From Pseudomonas sp. A-RE-19 (GTDB lineage Bacteria; Pseudomonadota; Gammaproteobacteria; Pseudomonadales; Pseudomonadaceae), in assembly GCF_019956555.1 (NCBI RefSeq), contig NZ_JAHBDQ010000018.1:1-64000 (forward strand): 64,000 nucleotides of DNA, read 5' to 3'. Positions 1 to 8,703 of this stretch are shown piece by piece. Within the stretch, counting starts at the first letter, position 1, and each line of letters opens with the position of its first letter. Below the pieces are notes generated by a model. It saw only the letters and a program-made list of their open reading frames with translations. It did no database searches and was not told where the DNA came from. Made by a program: the position numbers and the translations under genes.

Positions 1-60
1 GTCCCCAAAATGATGGCGTTAATGGGCTGAAAAGCCTTTTTTCGTCTGCTTCCCGCACAA

Positions 61-95
61 AAGCAAACGCCCCGAACAAGTCGGGGCGTTTGCTT
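61..95. terminator. Bidirectional Rho-independent terminator
   Basis: A GC-rich hairpin (AAGCAAACGCCCCGA, short loop, then the complementary arm ending CGTTTGCTT) with A-rich 5' and T-rich 3' flanks. It probably ends the gene lying left of the window. A weaker hairpin, GGCT-GAAA-AGCC followed by six T, lies at 25-42. Nothing else coding is seen in 1-196. Confidence 0.7.
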
Positions 96-120
96 GATCC
101 GCTAATATTGCGTTTTCACA

Positions 121-197
121 CAGTCTGCTTCGGCAGCTCCTACACAAGATTGGCGAACACCTGTAGGAGCTGCCGAAGGCTGCGATCTTTTGATCTT
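121..197. repeat. REP inverted pair (GTAGGAGCTGCCGAAGGC type)
   Basis: Two inverted copies, the left reading CTTCGGCAGCTCCTACA and the right TGTAGGAGCTGCCGAAGG, are followed by the tail TGCGATCTTTTGATCTT. The same unit recurs at 11807, 33854 and 38922. This is a typical Pseudomonas intergenic REP doublet placed just after the 3' end of the transporter gene. Confidence 0.85.
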
Positions 198-1150
198 CAG
201 GCCATTCGCACCCGCCGAGCCCTGAGCCCCGCCATCAACGAGGGCCCCAACGCCACCAGCGCCGACCCCAACACCACCAACACCGCCCCGCCATAACCCA
301 GACCATTGATCTGCTCGGCATGCACGTACTGCGGCCATAACCACGCGGCCACGGCTACGGCGGCAAAGGTCACCAGCGGCGTGATCGCCAGCGTCGCACT
401 GACCCGCGAAGCTTCCCAATGGGCCAGGGCTTCAGCGAAGGCGCCATAAGCGATCAACGTGTTCAAGCAACACGCCAGCAGCAGCCAGCCTTGCAGCGGA
501 CTCAATTGCAGCGCTTCCAGCGGATGCACCCATGGCGTCAGCAACAACGCGCAGAACAGGTAGATCACCATCATCACCTGCAGCGAATTCCACACCGTGA
601 GCAACTGCTTCTGACCCAAGGCATAGAAGGTCCAGACCGTGGACGCCAACAGCACCATCAGCACGCCAGCGGTGTAATCGGTCAGGGAGGTGAGCAACTC
701 ACTCAAGCGCTGATTGAAAAACAATGCAAAGCCGATCAACAGCACCAACAGGCCAATCCCCTGCCCCACGCTGAAACGCTCCTTGAACACGAACAGACTG
801 GCGATCAGCAACATGATCGGGCCCATCTGCACCACCAGTTGCGCGGTGCCCGGGCTGAGCAGGTTCAGACCCATCAGGTACAGCACGTAGTTGCCGACCA
901 GACCGAGTACCGCCATCAACACCAGCCAGCCGCCGCGCGGGCCGAGGGCTCTGCGACGTGGCAAGCGTTTCGTCGCCGCCAGATAAATGAACAGGCACCC
1001 GCCGGACACCAGCAGGCGAAACCAGGTCACCGTCACCGGGTCCATCACCAGCAGCACTTGCTTGAGCTTGATCGGCAGGATTCCCCACAGCAACGCGGTC
1101 AGCAACGCCAGGCACAGACCGTAAACCCAGCGACCCGATGAAATATGCAT
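197..1150 (-). CDS. EamA/DMT-family drug/metabolite exporter
   Basis: 317-residue hydrophobic protein with about ten membrane spans arranged as two EamA repeats (roughly residues 8-140 and 155-290), the usual size and topology of the RhaT/EamA transporters of the inner membrane. The substrate cannot be read from sequence; relatives export amino acids or other metabolites. I chose ATG at 1150 (MHISSGRW) because it lies just before the first hydrophobic span; an in-frame ATG at 1168 is possible and neither has a strong ribosome binding site. It stands alone and ends against a REP doublet. Confidence 0.8.
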   Translation of the reverse strand: MHISSGRWVYGLCLALLTALLWGILPIKLKQVLLVMDPVTVTWFRLLVSGGCLFIYLAATKRLPRRRALGPRGGWLVLMAVLGLVGNYVLYLMGLNLLSPGTAQLVVQMGPIMLLIASLFVFKERFSVGQGIGLLVLLIGFALFFNQRLSELLTSLTDYTAGVLMVLLASTVWTFYALGQKQLLTVWNSLQVMMVIYLFCALLLTPWVHPLEALQLSPLQGWLLLACCLNTLIAYGAFAEALAHWEASRVSATLAITPLVTFAAVAVAAWLWPQYVHAEQINGLGYGGAVLVVLGSALVALGPSLMAGLRARRVRMA

Positions 1151-1351
1151 GCGAACCCCGAAGCCCATTGGCGAGAACCGTCATTCTAGGCCCAGACCGA
1201 GGCGCGACACAGGAACAGTTGTCGACGGGCCGCGAATGAAACTGTGCAGGTCGCACCATAAAGTTGACGATATGCCGTCGATCAGCTGGCAAGGCGCGAT
1301 AAGTGGTTCATGCATAAGCTCATTGAAACCGCCATCCGCAGGAGATCGCCC

Positions 1352-1546
1352 ATGTACGGCATGCGCGCCCAAGACAAAGCCCCCGCCACGCATTTTCGCT
1401 GTGACCGTCTGTGTCGTGTGAATGGAGCGTTGTACTTCACCACCCGGGAATGCACCCTGGAGGGGCCGTTTGATAATGCGGCGGCTGCCGAGAAAGAAAT
1501 TCAGGCCTATATCGAGCGGATGCAGGTTTTGTGTACGAGCCGATAA
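1352..1546 (+). CDS. Small conserved hypothetical protein, DUF6316-like
   Basis: 64-residue soluble protein beginning MYGMRAQDKAP. The central part (YFTTREC...GPFDNAAAAEKEIQAYIERM) looks like the small DUF6316 family common in Pseudomonas, with an aromatic beta segment followed by an amphipathic helix. ATG 1352 follows AGGAGATCGCCC, a good ribosome binding site; the 14 codons upstream are open but have no such signal. Function unknown. It is followed directly by a REP doublet. Confidence 0.65.
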   Translation: MYGMRAQDKAPATHFRCDRLCRVNGALYFTTRECTLEGPFDNAAAAEKEIQAYIERMQVLCTSR

Positions 1547-1557
1547 TCCGCGGCGCC

Positions 1558-1652
1558 TTCATCGCGAGCAGGCTCGCTCCCACAGTGGATCTATGGTGAA
1601 CATGAGGTAGGTGAACACCAGTGATCAACGTGGGAGCGAGCCTGATCGCGAT
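1558..1652. repeat. REP inverted pair (CGCGAGCAGGCTCGCTCCCAC type)
   Basis: Left arm CATCGCGAGCAGGCTCGCTC and an inverted right arm CGTGGGAGCGAGCCTGATCG that differs by one base, separated by about 50 bp. It lies between the convergent 3' ends of the small gene and the thiolase gene. The same family occurs at 10475, 30791, 36371, 40851 and 46710. Confidence 0.85.
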
Positions 1653-1684
1653 AGCGGTCAATCAGGCAACATGTACTTGCAGGT

Positions 1685-2869
1685 TTAACGCACCGCCTCA
1701 AACAACCCCGTAGCCCCCATTCCGCCCCCCACGCACATGGTGACGATGCCGTAACGCAAGTTACGCCGCTGCAACTCACGCACGATGTGCCCGACCTGAC
1801 GCGAACCGGTCATGCCGAACGGATGGCCGATGGAAATCGAACCGCCATTGACGTTGTACCTGTCGTTATCGATTTCCAGCCGATTGCGGCTGTACAGGCA
1901 TTGCGAGGCGAACGCTTCGTTGAGCTCCCACAAGTCAATGTCGGCAATCTGCAAACCCTTGGCCTTGAGCAACTTCGGCACCGAGAACACCGGGCCGATG
2001 CCCATCTCATCCGGCTGACAACCGGCCACGGCGAAACCGCGAAAGAAGGCTTTGGGCTTGAGCCCCAGCGCCAAGGCTTTTTCCAGGCTCATCACCAGGG
2101 TCATGGACGCGCCATCGGACAGTTGCGAGGAGTTACCGGCGGTCACCGAGCCGTCTTCGGCAAACACCGGTTTCAACCCGGCCAGGCTTTGCAGGGTGGT
2201 TTCAGGGCGGTTGCAGTCGTCGTGGTCGACGATGCCGTCGAGGATCTGCACCTGGCCGGTGGTCTTGTCTTCAACCCGATACTTCACTGCCATCGGCACA
2301 ATTTCATCGTTGAACAACCCGGTGGCCTGCGCCAGGGCAGTACGTTGCTGGCTTTGCAGCGCGTACAGATCCTGCTCCTGACGAGTGACGTCGTAACGCC
2401 GCGCGACGATTTCAGCGGTCTGGCCCATGGGGAAGTAGATGCCCGGCACCTGCTCTTTGAGCAGCGGGTTGATCAGGTTGTCGGTGTTGACGCTTTTCAT
2501 CGTCAGGCTGATGGACTCGACGCCACCGGCGACGATGATGTCGCTGCACCCCGAAGCGATCTGATTGGCGGCAATGGCAATGGCCTGCAAACCCGACGAA
2601 CAGAAGCGGTTAAGGGTCATGCCCCCCGTGCCGATGCCCAGGTGCGACAGCACCGCGACGTTGCGACCGATGTTGAAGCCCTGGGCGCCTTCATTGGAGC
2701 CGGCACCGACGATGCAGTCCTCGACGCTGGCCGGGTCGACGTCATTGCGCGTGAGCAACGCATTGACACAGTGGGCCGCCATGTCGTCCGGACGGGTCAT
2801 GTTGAACTTGCCGCGAAAGGATTTGGCCAGGCCGGTCCGCACGCTGTCGACGATCACCACTTCACGCAT
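1685..2869 (-). CDS. Acetyl-CoA C-acyltransferase (thiolase)
   Basis: 394-residue thiolase, full length for the family. It carries the catalytic set: nucleophile Cys90 in NRFCSSG, His349 in GHPFG and Cys379 in MCVGGGMG. Such enzymes cleave 3-ketoacyl-CoA in beta-oxidation or condense two acetyl-CoA; the sequence alone does not separate degradative from biosynthetic use, but the long substrate loop resembles the degradative FadA/FadI type. ATG 2869 starts the canonical MREVVIVDSVRT and is preceded by GAGGTG. AACAACAA, an A-rich CA motif of the kind bound by Hfq/Crc, lies just before that site (2883-2890). Monocistronic. Confidence 0.9.
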   Translation of the reverse strand: MREVVIVDSVRTGLAKSFRGKFNMTRPDDMAAHCVNALLTRNDVDPASVEDCIVGAGSNEGAQGFNIGRNVAVLSHLGIGTGGMTLNRFCSSGLQAIAIAANQIASGCSDIIVAGGVESISLTMKSVNTDNLINPLLKEQVPGIYFPMGQTAEIVARRYDVTRQEQDLYALQSQQRTALAQATGLFNDEIVPMAVKYRVEDKTTGQVQILDGIVDHDDCNRPETTLQSLAGLKPVFAEDGSVTAGNSSQLSDGASMTLVMSLEKALALGLKPKAFFRGFAVAGCQPDEMGIGPVFSVPKLLKAKGLQIADIDLWELNEAFASQCLYSRNRLEIDNDRYNVNGGSISIGHPFGMTGSRQVGHIVRELQRRNLRYGIVTMCVGGGMGATGLFEAVR

Positions 2870-2882
2870 GGCATACACCTCA

Positions 2883-2890
2883 TTGTTGTT
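2883..2890 (-). promoter_or_regulatory. Candidate Hfq/Crc CA motif before the thiolase start
   Basis: On the minus strand AACAACAA fits the AANAANAA catabolite activity motif and sits a few bases 5' of the GAGGTG ribosome binding site. In Pseudomonas such motifs let Hfq with Crc block translation when preferred carbon sources are present. This is inference from motif and position only. Confidence 0.45.
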
Positions 2891-2974
2891 ATCAGTCAGA
2901 AGTTGGACCGAGCATAAGTCCACCCTATGACTGACCGCGACAATCATTCACCCCGCGTATGCGCAACCATCGGC

Positions 2975-4498
2975 TCAGCGCTTGCGTTTTTGCGCTTTCC
3001 TCTCGAGCTTATCGGACTTTTCGAATGCCTCTTCCAGCGCGAGGTTGAGGGTGCGCAGGACCTTGACCCGCGCCCAGCGTTTGTCATTGGCTTCCACCAG
3101 GGTCCAGGGTGAAATCTCGGTGCTGGTGCGATCGACCATATCGCCGACGGCGGTGCGATAGTCGTCCCATTTGTCGCGATTACGCCAGTCGTCTTCAGTG
3201 ATTTTGAAGCGTTTGAAGGGGATCTGTTCGCGCTCCTTGAAACGCTCTATCTGAGTCTGTTTGTCGATGGCCAGCCAGAATTTGACCACGATCACCCCGG
3301 CATCGGCGATCTGCTCTTCGAAGTCGTTGATCTCGGCATAGGCACGCATCCAGTCCGCCTTGCTGCAAAAGCCTTCGATGCGCTCCACCAACACCCGGCC
3401 ATACCAAGAACGGTCGAACACAGTGAATTTGCCCCGGGCCGGAATATGCCGCCAGAACCGCCAGAGATACGGTTGCGCCCGTTCTTCCTCGGTCGGTACG
3501 GCGATCGGCACGATGTCGTATTGGCGTGGGTCGAGCGCTGCGGCCACCCGCCGGATTGCCCCGCCCTTGCCTGCCGCGTCGTTGCCTTCGAACACCGCGA
3601 TCAACGCGTGGCGACGCATGCGCTTGTCGCGCATCAGCCCGGAAAAGCGTGCTTGCTCGGTAATCAGTTGCTCTTCGTAATCGTCCTTGTCCAGCTGCTG
3701 GGTCAGGTCCAGGCTATCGAGCAGATTGACTTGATCGACACTGGGGAACAAGGGCGCCGCGCTGACTTTGTGCGGGTGAATCCTGGGTCTCTTCAGCGCA
3801 GTCTGCAGGCCTTCGAGCAGGATCTTGCCAACCGTCAGACTGCGGTAGTGCGCGTCCACGCCGGCGATCACATGCCACGGCGCATAGTCGCGGCTGGTGC
3901 GGCGCAATACACGTTCGCCGTACTTCACAAACTTGTCGTACGTTTGGGACTGTTGCCAGTCCAGCGGGCTGATGCGCCAACTGTGCAGCGGATCGTCAGC
4001 CAGTGCCTTGAGCCGCGCTTTCATTTGTTTTTTGGAGAGGTGAAACCAGAACTTGAAGATCAGCGCGCCTTCGTCGCAGAGCATCTTCTCCAACCGTTCG
4101 GCCCCGTTGATGCTTTGATCAAGTCGCGGATCCTTGAACAAACCGTGGACCCGTCCTTGCAGCATCTGGCTGTACCAGTTACCGAAGAAAATCCCCATGC
4201 GGCCCTTGGCCGGAAGCATCCGCCAGTAACGCCAGGCGGGTGGTCGCGCCAGCTCTTCGTCGGTCTGCTGGTCGAAGGTGCGGACCTCGATCAAGCGCGG
4301 GTCCATCCATTCGTTGAGCAACTTGACCGTCTCGCCCTTGCCGGCCCCTTCGATGCCGTTGATCAGAACGATGACTGGAAAGCGGTGTTGCTGGCGAAGT
4401 TCGAACTGCGCTTCGAGCAAGGCTTCTCGCAGAGCGGGCACTTCGGCGTCATAGGTTTCTTTGTCGATGGCATGACCGATTTCGGCGGATTCGAACAT
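2975..4498 (-). CDS. pap: Polyphosphate:AMP phosphotransferase (tandem PPK2)
   Basis: 507-residue cytoplasmic enzyme made of two PPK2-type P-loop kinase domains. Each has a Walker A: GIEGAGKG at residues 48-55 and GNDAAGKGG in the second half, plus the PPK2 motifs FGNWY and FDRSWYGRVLVER. Two-domain PPK2 proteins transfer phosphate from polyphosphate to AMP to give ADP; the C-terminal domain is normally the active one and keeps the better Walker A. ATG 4498 is preceded by AAGGAGCCGCTCT. The open frame extends upstream into a REP region but that part has no family similarity. The C terminus is Lys/Arg rich (KAQKRKR). Confidence 0.9.
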   Translation of the reverse strand: MFESAEIGHAIDKETYDAEVPALREALLEAQFELRQQHRFPVIVLINGIEGAGKGETVKLLNEWMDPRLIEVRTFDQQTDEELARPPAWRYWRMLPAKGRMGIFFGNWYSQMLQGRVHGLFKDPRLDQSINGAERLEKMLCDEGALIFKFWFHLSKKQMKARLKALADDPLHSWRISPLDWQQSQTYDKFVKYGERVLRRTSRDYAPWHVIAGVDAHYRSLTVGKILLEGLQTALKRPRIHPHKVSAAPLFPSVDQVNLLDSLDLTQQLDKDDYEEQLITEQARFSGLMRDKRMRRHALIAVFEGNDAAGKGGAIRRVAAALDPRQYDIVPIAVPTEEERAQPYLWRFWRHIPARGKFTVFDRSWYGRVLVERIEGFCSKADWMRAYAEINDFEEQIADAGVIVVKFWLAIDKQTQIERFKEREQIPFKRFKITEDDWRNRDKWDDYRTAVGDMVDRTSTEISPWTLVEANDKRWARVKVLRTLNLALEEAFEKSDKLERKAQKRKR

Positions 4499-4570
4499 AG
4501 AGCGGCTCCTTCCAGGATTGATCAAGACTAACGGATTCGGCAGGCGGTCATCAGAGAAATTCCCAGGGAG

Positions 4571-4715
4571 TTTTGTGGCGAGGGGGGCCCGCAGAACCTG
4601 TAGGAGCGAGGCTTGCCCGCGAAGAACGATGACGCGTAATGCCTGAAAAACCGCGGTAAATTCTTCGCGGGCAAGCCTCGCTCCTACAGGTTCTGCTGCC
4701 TCCCTCGCCACAAAA
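4571..4715. repeat. Large inverted REP pair (GTAGGAGCGAGGCTTGCCCGC type)
   Basis: Arms of about 55 bp run from TTTTGTGGCGAGG through the REP core GAGGCTTGCCCGCGAAGAA and are inverted with few mismatches around a ~36-bp centre. This is much longer than the usual 20-30-bp REP arms. It fills most of the 324-bp gap between the divergent pap and mnmC genes, so both promoters must lie at its edges or inside it. Confidence 0.85.
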
Positions 4716-4822
4716 GTCTAGTGGCAAATTTTTGCTGCTCCATCGCCCTTATGCTTTGCCGTGGATCAAGCACCCCGCTGGCGATCGGCTAGAATGGCCA
4801 CCTTGCCGTTGCCGAGCCTGCC

Positions 4823-6805
4823 ATGAAACCTGTATTGCCCCACGCCCAGCTCGACTGGGACGACCAAGGTCGCCCGCGTTCGCGGGTGTTCGATGATGTG
4901 TATTTCTCCGACCAGTCGGGCCTTGAAGAAACCCGCTACGTGTTTCTGGAGCAAAACGATTTGCGCGACCGCTTCGCCGCATTGCCGGCGGGTGGTCGAC
5001 TGGTGATTGGCGAGACCGGGTTCGGTACCGGGCTTAATTTTCTCTGTGCCTGGCAGTTATTCGAACAGCACGCGGTGGCCGGTGCGCGACTGCATTTTGT
5101 CAGTGTCGAAAAGTACCCGCTGAGCGCCCCCGATTTGCAACGAGCCCTGGCGTTATGGCCGGACCTCAAGCCGTTCGCCGATCAATTACTGGCGCAATAC
5201 GTAGCGATCCATCAAGGTTTCCAGCGCCTGGTGCTGGACAATGGCCGCGTCACTCTGACCTTGCTGGTCGGCGACGCGCTGGAGCAGTTGCCGCAACTGG
5301 ATGCACAGATCGACGCCTGGTTTCTCGACGGTTTCGCACCGGCGAAAAACCCCGACATGTGGACCGCCGAATTATTTGCCGAACTGGCTCGCCTGGCGGC
5401 ACCCGGCTCGACCATCAGCACCTTCACCAGCACTGGCTGGGTGCGCCGCCTGTTGAACGCGGCGGGCTTCAAGATGAAACGCACGCCCGGCATCGGCCAC
5501 AAGTGGGAAATTCTACGGGGCACATTCCTCGGTTGGCCTGAAGAGGCCGCTAAACCAGTCTCGGCAAAACCCTGGTTCGCTCGCCCACAACCGCTGACCG
5601 GCGAACGCCGCGCCCTGGTGATCGGCGCTGGGTTGGCCGGTTGCGCCAGCGCCGCGAGCCTCGCCGCTCGGGGTTGGCAAGTGAGCCTGCTGGACCGCCA
5701 CGAAGCACTGGCGCAGGAAGCCTCGGGCAATCCACAGGGCGTGCTGTACCTCAAGCTTTCGGCCCATGGCACGGCGTTATCGCAATTGATCGTCAGCGGT
5801 TTTGGCTACACCCGCCGTCTGCTGGAACAGCTGCAGCGCGGCGTCGACTGGGACGATTGCGGAGTCTTGCAACTGGCCTTCAATGCCAAGGAAACCGAGC
5901 GTCAGGCACAACTGGCCGCGGCCTTTTCACCGAGCCTGGTGCACCTGCTCGATCAACCGCACGCCCAGGCCCGGGCCGGGATCGAATTGGCGCATGGCGG
6001 CTTGTTCTACCCTGAAGGCGGCTGGGTCCATCCGCCCGCGTTGTGCCAGTGGCAGGCGTCCTCAACGAACATCCAGTGGCTGCCCCATCGCGAGGTACTG
6101 GAACTGCGCAAGGTCGATGATCAGTGGCAGGCCTGGGACGGCGACGCACTGCTGGCCAGCGCGCCCGTGGTGATTCTGGCCGGTGCCGCCGAGATCAAGC
6201 GTTTTCCACACAGCGCCGACCTGCCCCTCAAACGCATTCGTGGCCAGATAACCCGACTGGCGCAAACCCCTGAAAGCCAAAACCTGGCCACCGTCGTTTG
6301 TGCCGAAGGCTATGTAGCGCCTGCTCGTCTGGGCGAACACACGCTCGGCGCCAGCTTCGATTTCAAAAGCGATGATCTCGCCCCGAGCGTCGCCGAACAC
6401 CTTGGCAACCTGGCGTTGCTCGAAGAAATCTCCACTGACCTGGTCGCCCGTCTGCATGTTCCAGACCTGGACCCGCAGCAACTGGAAGGACGCGCGGCAT
6501 TCCGCTGCACCAGCCCGGACTACCTGCCGATCGTCGGACCGTTGGCCGAACAGGGCGCCTTCGCCGAGGCCTATGCCGCGCTGAGCAAAGATGCCCGACA
6601 AGTGCCCGATGTGCCCTGCCCATGGCTCGAGGGGTTTTACGTCAACAGCGGTCACGGCTCTCGCGGTTTGATCACCGCGCCGTTGTCTGGCGAGCTGTTG
6701 GCGGCATGGCTTGAAAACGAGCCGTTGCCGTTGCCAAAAACAGTGGCCGAGGCCTGCCATCCCAACCGTTTTGCCTTGCGCCAATTGATCCGCGGAAAAG
6801 TCTGA
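4823..6805 (+). CDS. mnmC: Bifunctional tRNA mnm5s2U34 methyltransferase/oxidoreductase
   Basis: 660 residues, the usual MnmC length. The N-terminal MnmD domain (about 1-245) has the SAM-binding GETGFGTGLNFL (63-74) and methylates nm5s2U34 in tRNA. The C-terminal MnmC1 domain (about 265-640) is a FAD-dependent oxidoreductase with the dinucleotide motif VIGAGLAGCASAASL and the C-terminal GHGSRGLITAPL; it removes the carboxymethyl group from cmnm5s2U34. Together they finish the wobble uridine of Glu, Gln and Lys tRNAs. ATG 4823 follows CGAGCCTGCC, a weak ribosome site, but begins the conserved MKPVLPHAQLDWD. Confidence 0.95.
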   Translation: MKPVLPHAQLDWDDQGRPRSRVFDDVYFSDQSGLEETRYVFLEQNDLRDRFAALPAGGRLVIGETGFGTGLNFLCAWQLFEQHAVAGARLHFVSVEKYPLSAPDLQRALALWPDLKPFADQLLAQYVAIHQGFQRLVLDNGRVTLTLLVGDALEQLPQLDAQIDAWFLDGFAPAKNPDMWTAELFAELARLAAPGSTISTFTSTGWVRRLLNAAGFKMKRTPGIGHKWEILRGTFLGWPEEAAKPVSAKPWFARPQPLTGERRALVIGAGLAGCASAASLAARGWQVSLLDRHEALAQEASGNPQGVLYLKLSAHGTALSQLIVSGFGYTRRLLEQLQRGVDWDDCGVLQLAFNAKETERQAQLAAAFSPSLVHLLDQPHAQARAGIELAHGGLFYPEGGWVHPPALCQWQASSTNIQWLPHREVLELRKVDDQWQAWDGDALLASAPVVILAGAAEIKRFPHSADLPLKRIRGQITRLAQTPESQNLATVVCAEGYVAPARLGEHTLGASFDFKSDDLAPSVAEHLGNLALLEEISTDLVARLHVPDLDPQQLEGRAAFRCTSPDYLPIVGPLAEQGAFAEAYAALSKDARQVPDVPCPWLEGFYVNSGHGSRGLITAPLSGELLAAWLENEPLPLPKTVAEACHPNRFALRQLIRGKV

Positions 6806-6927
6806 CGCGCAGACTTATAACTTATCGGTCTAAAACTCCAGGGATTCACTTGGGTCAGTTTCTGAGTACCCGCCGTTTTTGGCGAGTATCGATTGACCCT
6901 CCCCAACGGAAAAACCGGTAAGGACTT

Positions 6928-8700
6928 ATGTGCGGATTAGCTGGAGAATTACGTTTCGACCATCAACCTGCGGACCTCGCAGCCATTGAACGGATCACCC
7001 ATCACCTGGCCCCTCGCGGCCCCGACGCGTGGGGCTTCCATAGCCAAGGGCCGATTGCCCTGGGCCATCGGCGCCTGAAAATCATGGACCTGTCGGACGG
7101 CTCGGCCCAGCCGATGATCGACAACCCACTGGGCTTGTCCCTGGCCTTCAACGGCGCGATCTACAACTTCCCGGAACTGCGCACCGAGCTGGAAAGCCTC
7201 GGTTACGCCTTCTATTCCGGTGGCGACACCGAAGTGCTGCTCAAGGGTTATCACGCCTGGGGCGAAGCGTTGCTGCCCAAGCTCAACGGCATGTTCGCCT
7301 TCGCCATTTGGGAGCGCGACGCCAAACGTCTGTTCATTGCCCGCGACCGTCTCGGCGTGAAACCGTTGTACCTGTCGCGTACCGACCAGCGTCTGCGTTT
7401 TGCCTCGGCCCTGCCGGCATTGCTCAAGGGCGGCGACATCAACCCGATTCTTGATCCGGTGGCGCTCAATCATTATCTGAACTTCCACGCGGTGGTCCCG
7501 GCCCCGCGCACCTTGCTGGCGGGCATCGAAAAGCTGCCGCCGGCAAGCTGGATGCGCGTCGAAGCAGACGGCACCACCGAGCAGAAAACCTGGTGGACCC
7601 TGCCCTACGGCCCACACGACGACGAGCTGAATCTGACCCTCGAAGACTGGCGCGACCGCGTACTCGACAGCACCCGTGAAGCGGTGGCGATCCGTCAACG
7701 GGCGGCGGTGGATGTTGGCGTGCTGCTTTCCGGCGGCGTCGATTCGAGTCTGTTGGTGGGCCTGTTGCGCGAAGTCGGGGTCGAAAACTTGTCGACCTTT
7801 TCCATCGGTTTCCAGGATGCCGGCGGCGAGCGCGGTGACGAGTTTCAATATTCGGACCTGATCGCCAAGCACTACGGCACACAGCACCGTCAGCTGCGCA
7901 TCGACGAGAAAGAAATCATCGAGCAACTGCCCGCGGCGTTCCGCGCCATGAGCGAGCCGATGGTCAGCCATGACTGCATCGCCTTTTACCTGCTGTCTCG
8001 CGAAGTGGCCAAGCATTGCAAAGTGGTGCAAAGCGGCCAGGGTGCGGACGAGTTGTTCGCCGGGTATCACTGGTATCCGCAGGTGGACGGTGCGAGCGAT
8101 CCGTACGCGGCGTATCGCGATGCGTTTTTCGACCGCAGCTACGCCGACTATGCCGCCACGGTGCAGCCGAAATGGCTGACGGCCAACGACGCGGCCGGCG
8201 ACTTCGTGAAGGAACATTTCGCCCAACCCGGTGCCGACGCAGCCGTGGACAAAGCCCTGCGTCTGGACAGCACGGTGATGCTGGTGGACGACCCGGTCAA
8301 ACGCGTCGACAACATGACCATGGCCTGGGGTCTGGAAGCGCGTACGCCGTTTCTCGACTATCGACTGGTGGAATTGTCGGCACGGGTTCCGGGCAAATTC
8401 AAACTGCCGGATGGCGGCAAGCAAGTCTTGAAAGAAGCGGCGCGGCTGGTCATTCCAAGTGAAGTGATCGACCGCAAAAAGGGTTACTTCCCGGTCCCGG
8501 GCCTCAAGCATTTGCAGGGCGATACGCTGAACTGGGTGCGTGAACTGCTGCTCGATCCGAGTCAGGATCGCGGCTTGTTCAACCCCGCCATGCTCGACCG
8601 CCTGCTGACCGATCCACAAGGTCAACTGACCCCGTTGCGCGGTTCCAAGCTGTGGCAATTGGCGGCCCTGAACCTGTGGCTCAGTGAACAAGGAATCTGA
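6928..8700 (+). CDS. N-acetylglutaminylglutamine amidotransferase (asparagine-synthetase-like)
   Basis: 590-residue member of the AsnB family: Cys2 (MCGLAGELRF) is the nucleophile of the class II glutaminase domain (about 1-215), and the ATP-pyrophosphatase loop LSGGVDSSLL lies near residues 266-275 of the synthetase domain. Its place immediately before the fused GNAT/ATP-grasp gene and the M42 peptidase identifies it as the enzyme that amidates N-acetylglutaminylglutamine to NAGGN, a compatible solute made at high osmolarity in Pseudomonas. ATG 6928 follows GGTAAGGACTT. First gene of a three-gene operon. No clear sigma promoter was recognised in the 122-bp upstream gap. Confidence 0.92.
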   Translation: MCGLAGELRFDHQPADLAAIERITHHLAPRGPDAWGFHSQGPIALGHRRLKIMDLSDGSAQPMIDNPLGLSLAFNGAIYNFPELRTELESLGYAFYSGGDTEVLLKGYHAWGEALLPKLNGMFAFAIWERDAKRLFIARDRLGVKPLYLSRTDQRLRFASALPALLKGGDINPILDPVALNHYLNFHAVVPAPRTLLAGIEKLPPASWMRVEADGTTEQKTWWTLPYGPHDDELNLTLEDWRDRVLDSTREAVAIRQRAAVDVGVLLSGGVDSSLLVGLLREVGVENLSTFSIGFQDAGGERGDEFQYSDLIAKHYGTQHRQLRIDEKEIIEQLPAAFRAMSEPMVSHDCIAFYLLSREVAKHCKVVQSGQGADELFAGYHWYPQVDGASDPYAAYRDAFFDRSYADYAATVQPKWLTANDAAGDFVKEHFAQPGADAAVDKALRLDSTVMLVDDPVKRVDNMTMAWGLEARTPFLDYRLVELSARVPGKFKLPDGGKQVLKEAARLVIPSEVIDRKKGYFPVPGLKHLQGDTLNWVRELLLDPSQDRGLFNPAMLDRLLTDPQGQLTPLRGSKLWQLAALNLWLSEQGI

Positions 8701-8703
8701 TCG

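Noticed and set aside
90..296. Short plus-strand frame at the left edge
   Set aside because: Translates the REP doublet and the antisense of the transporter gene; no ribosome binding site.
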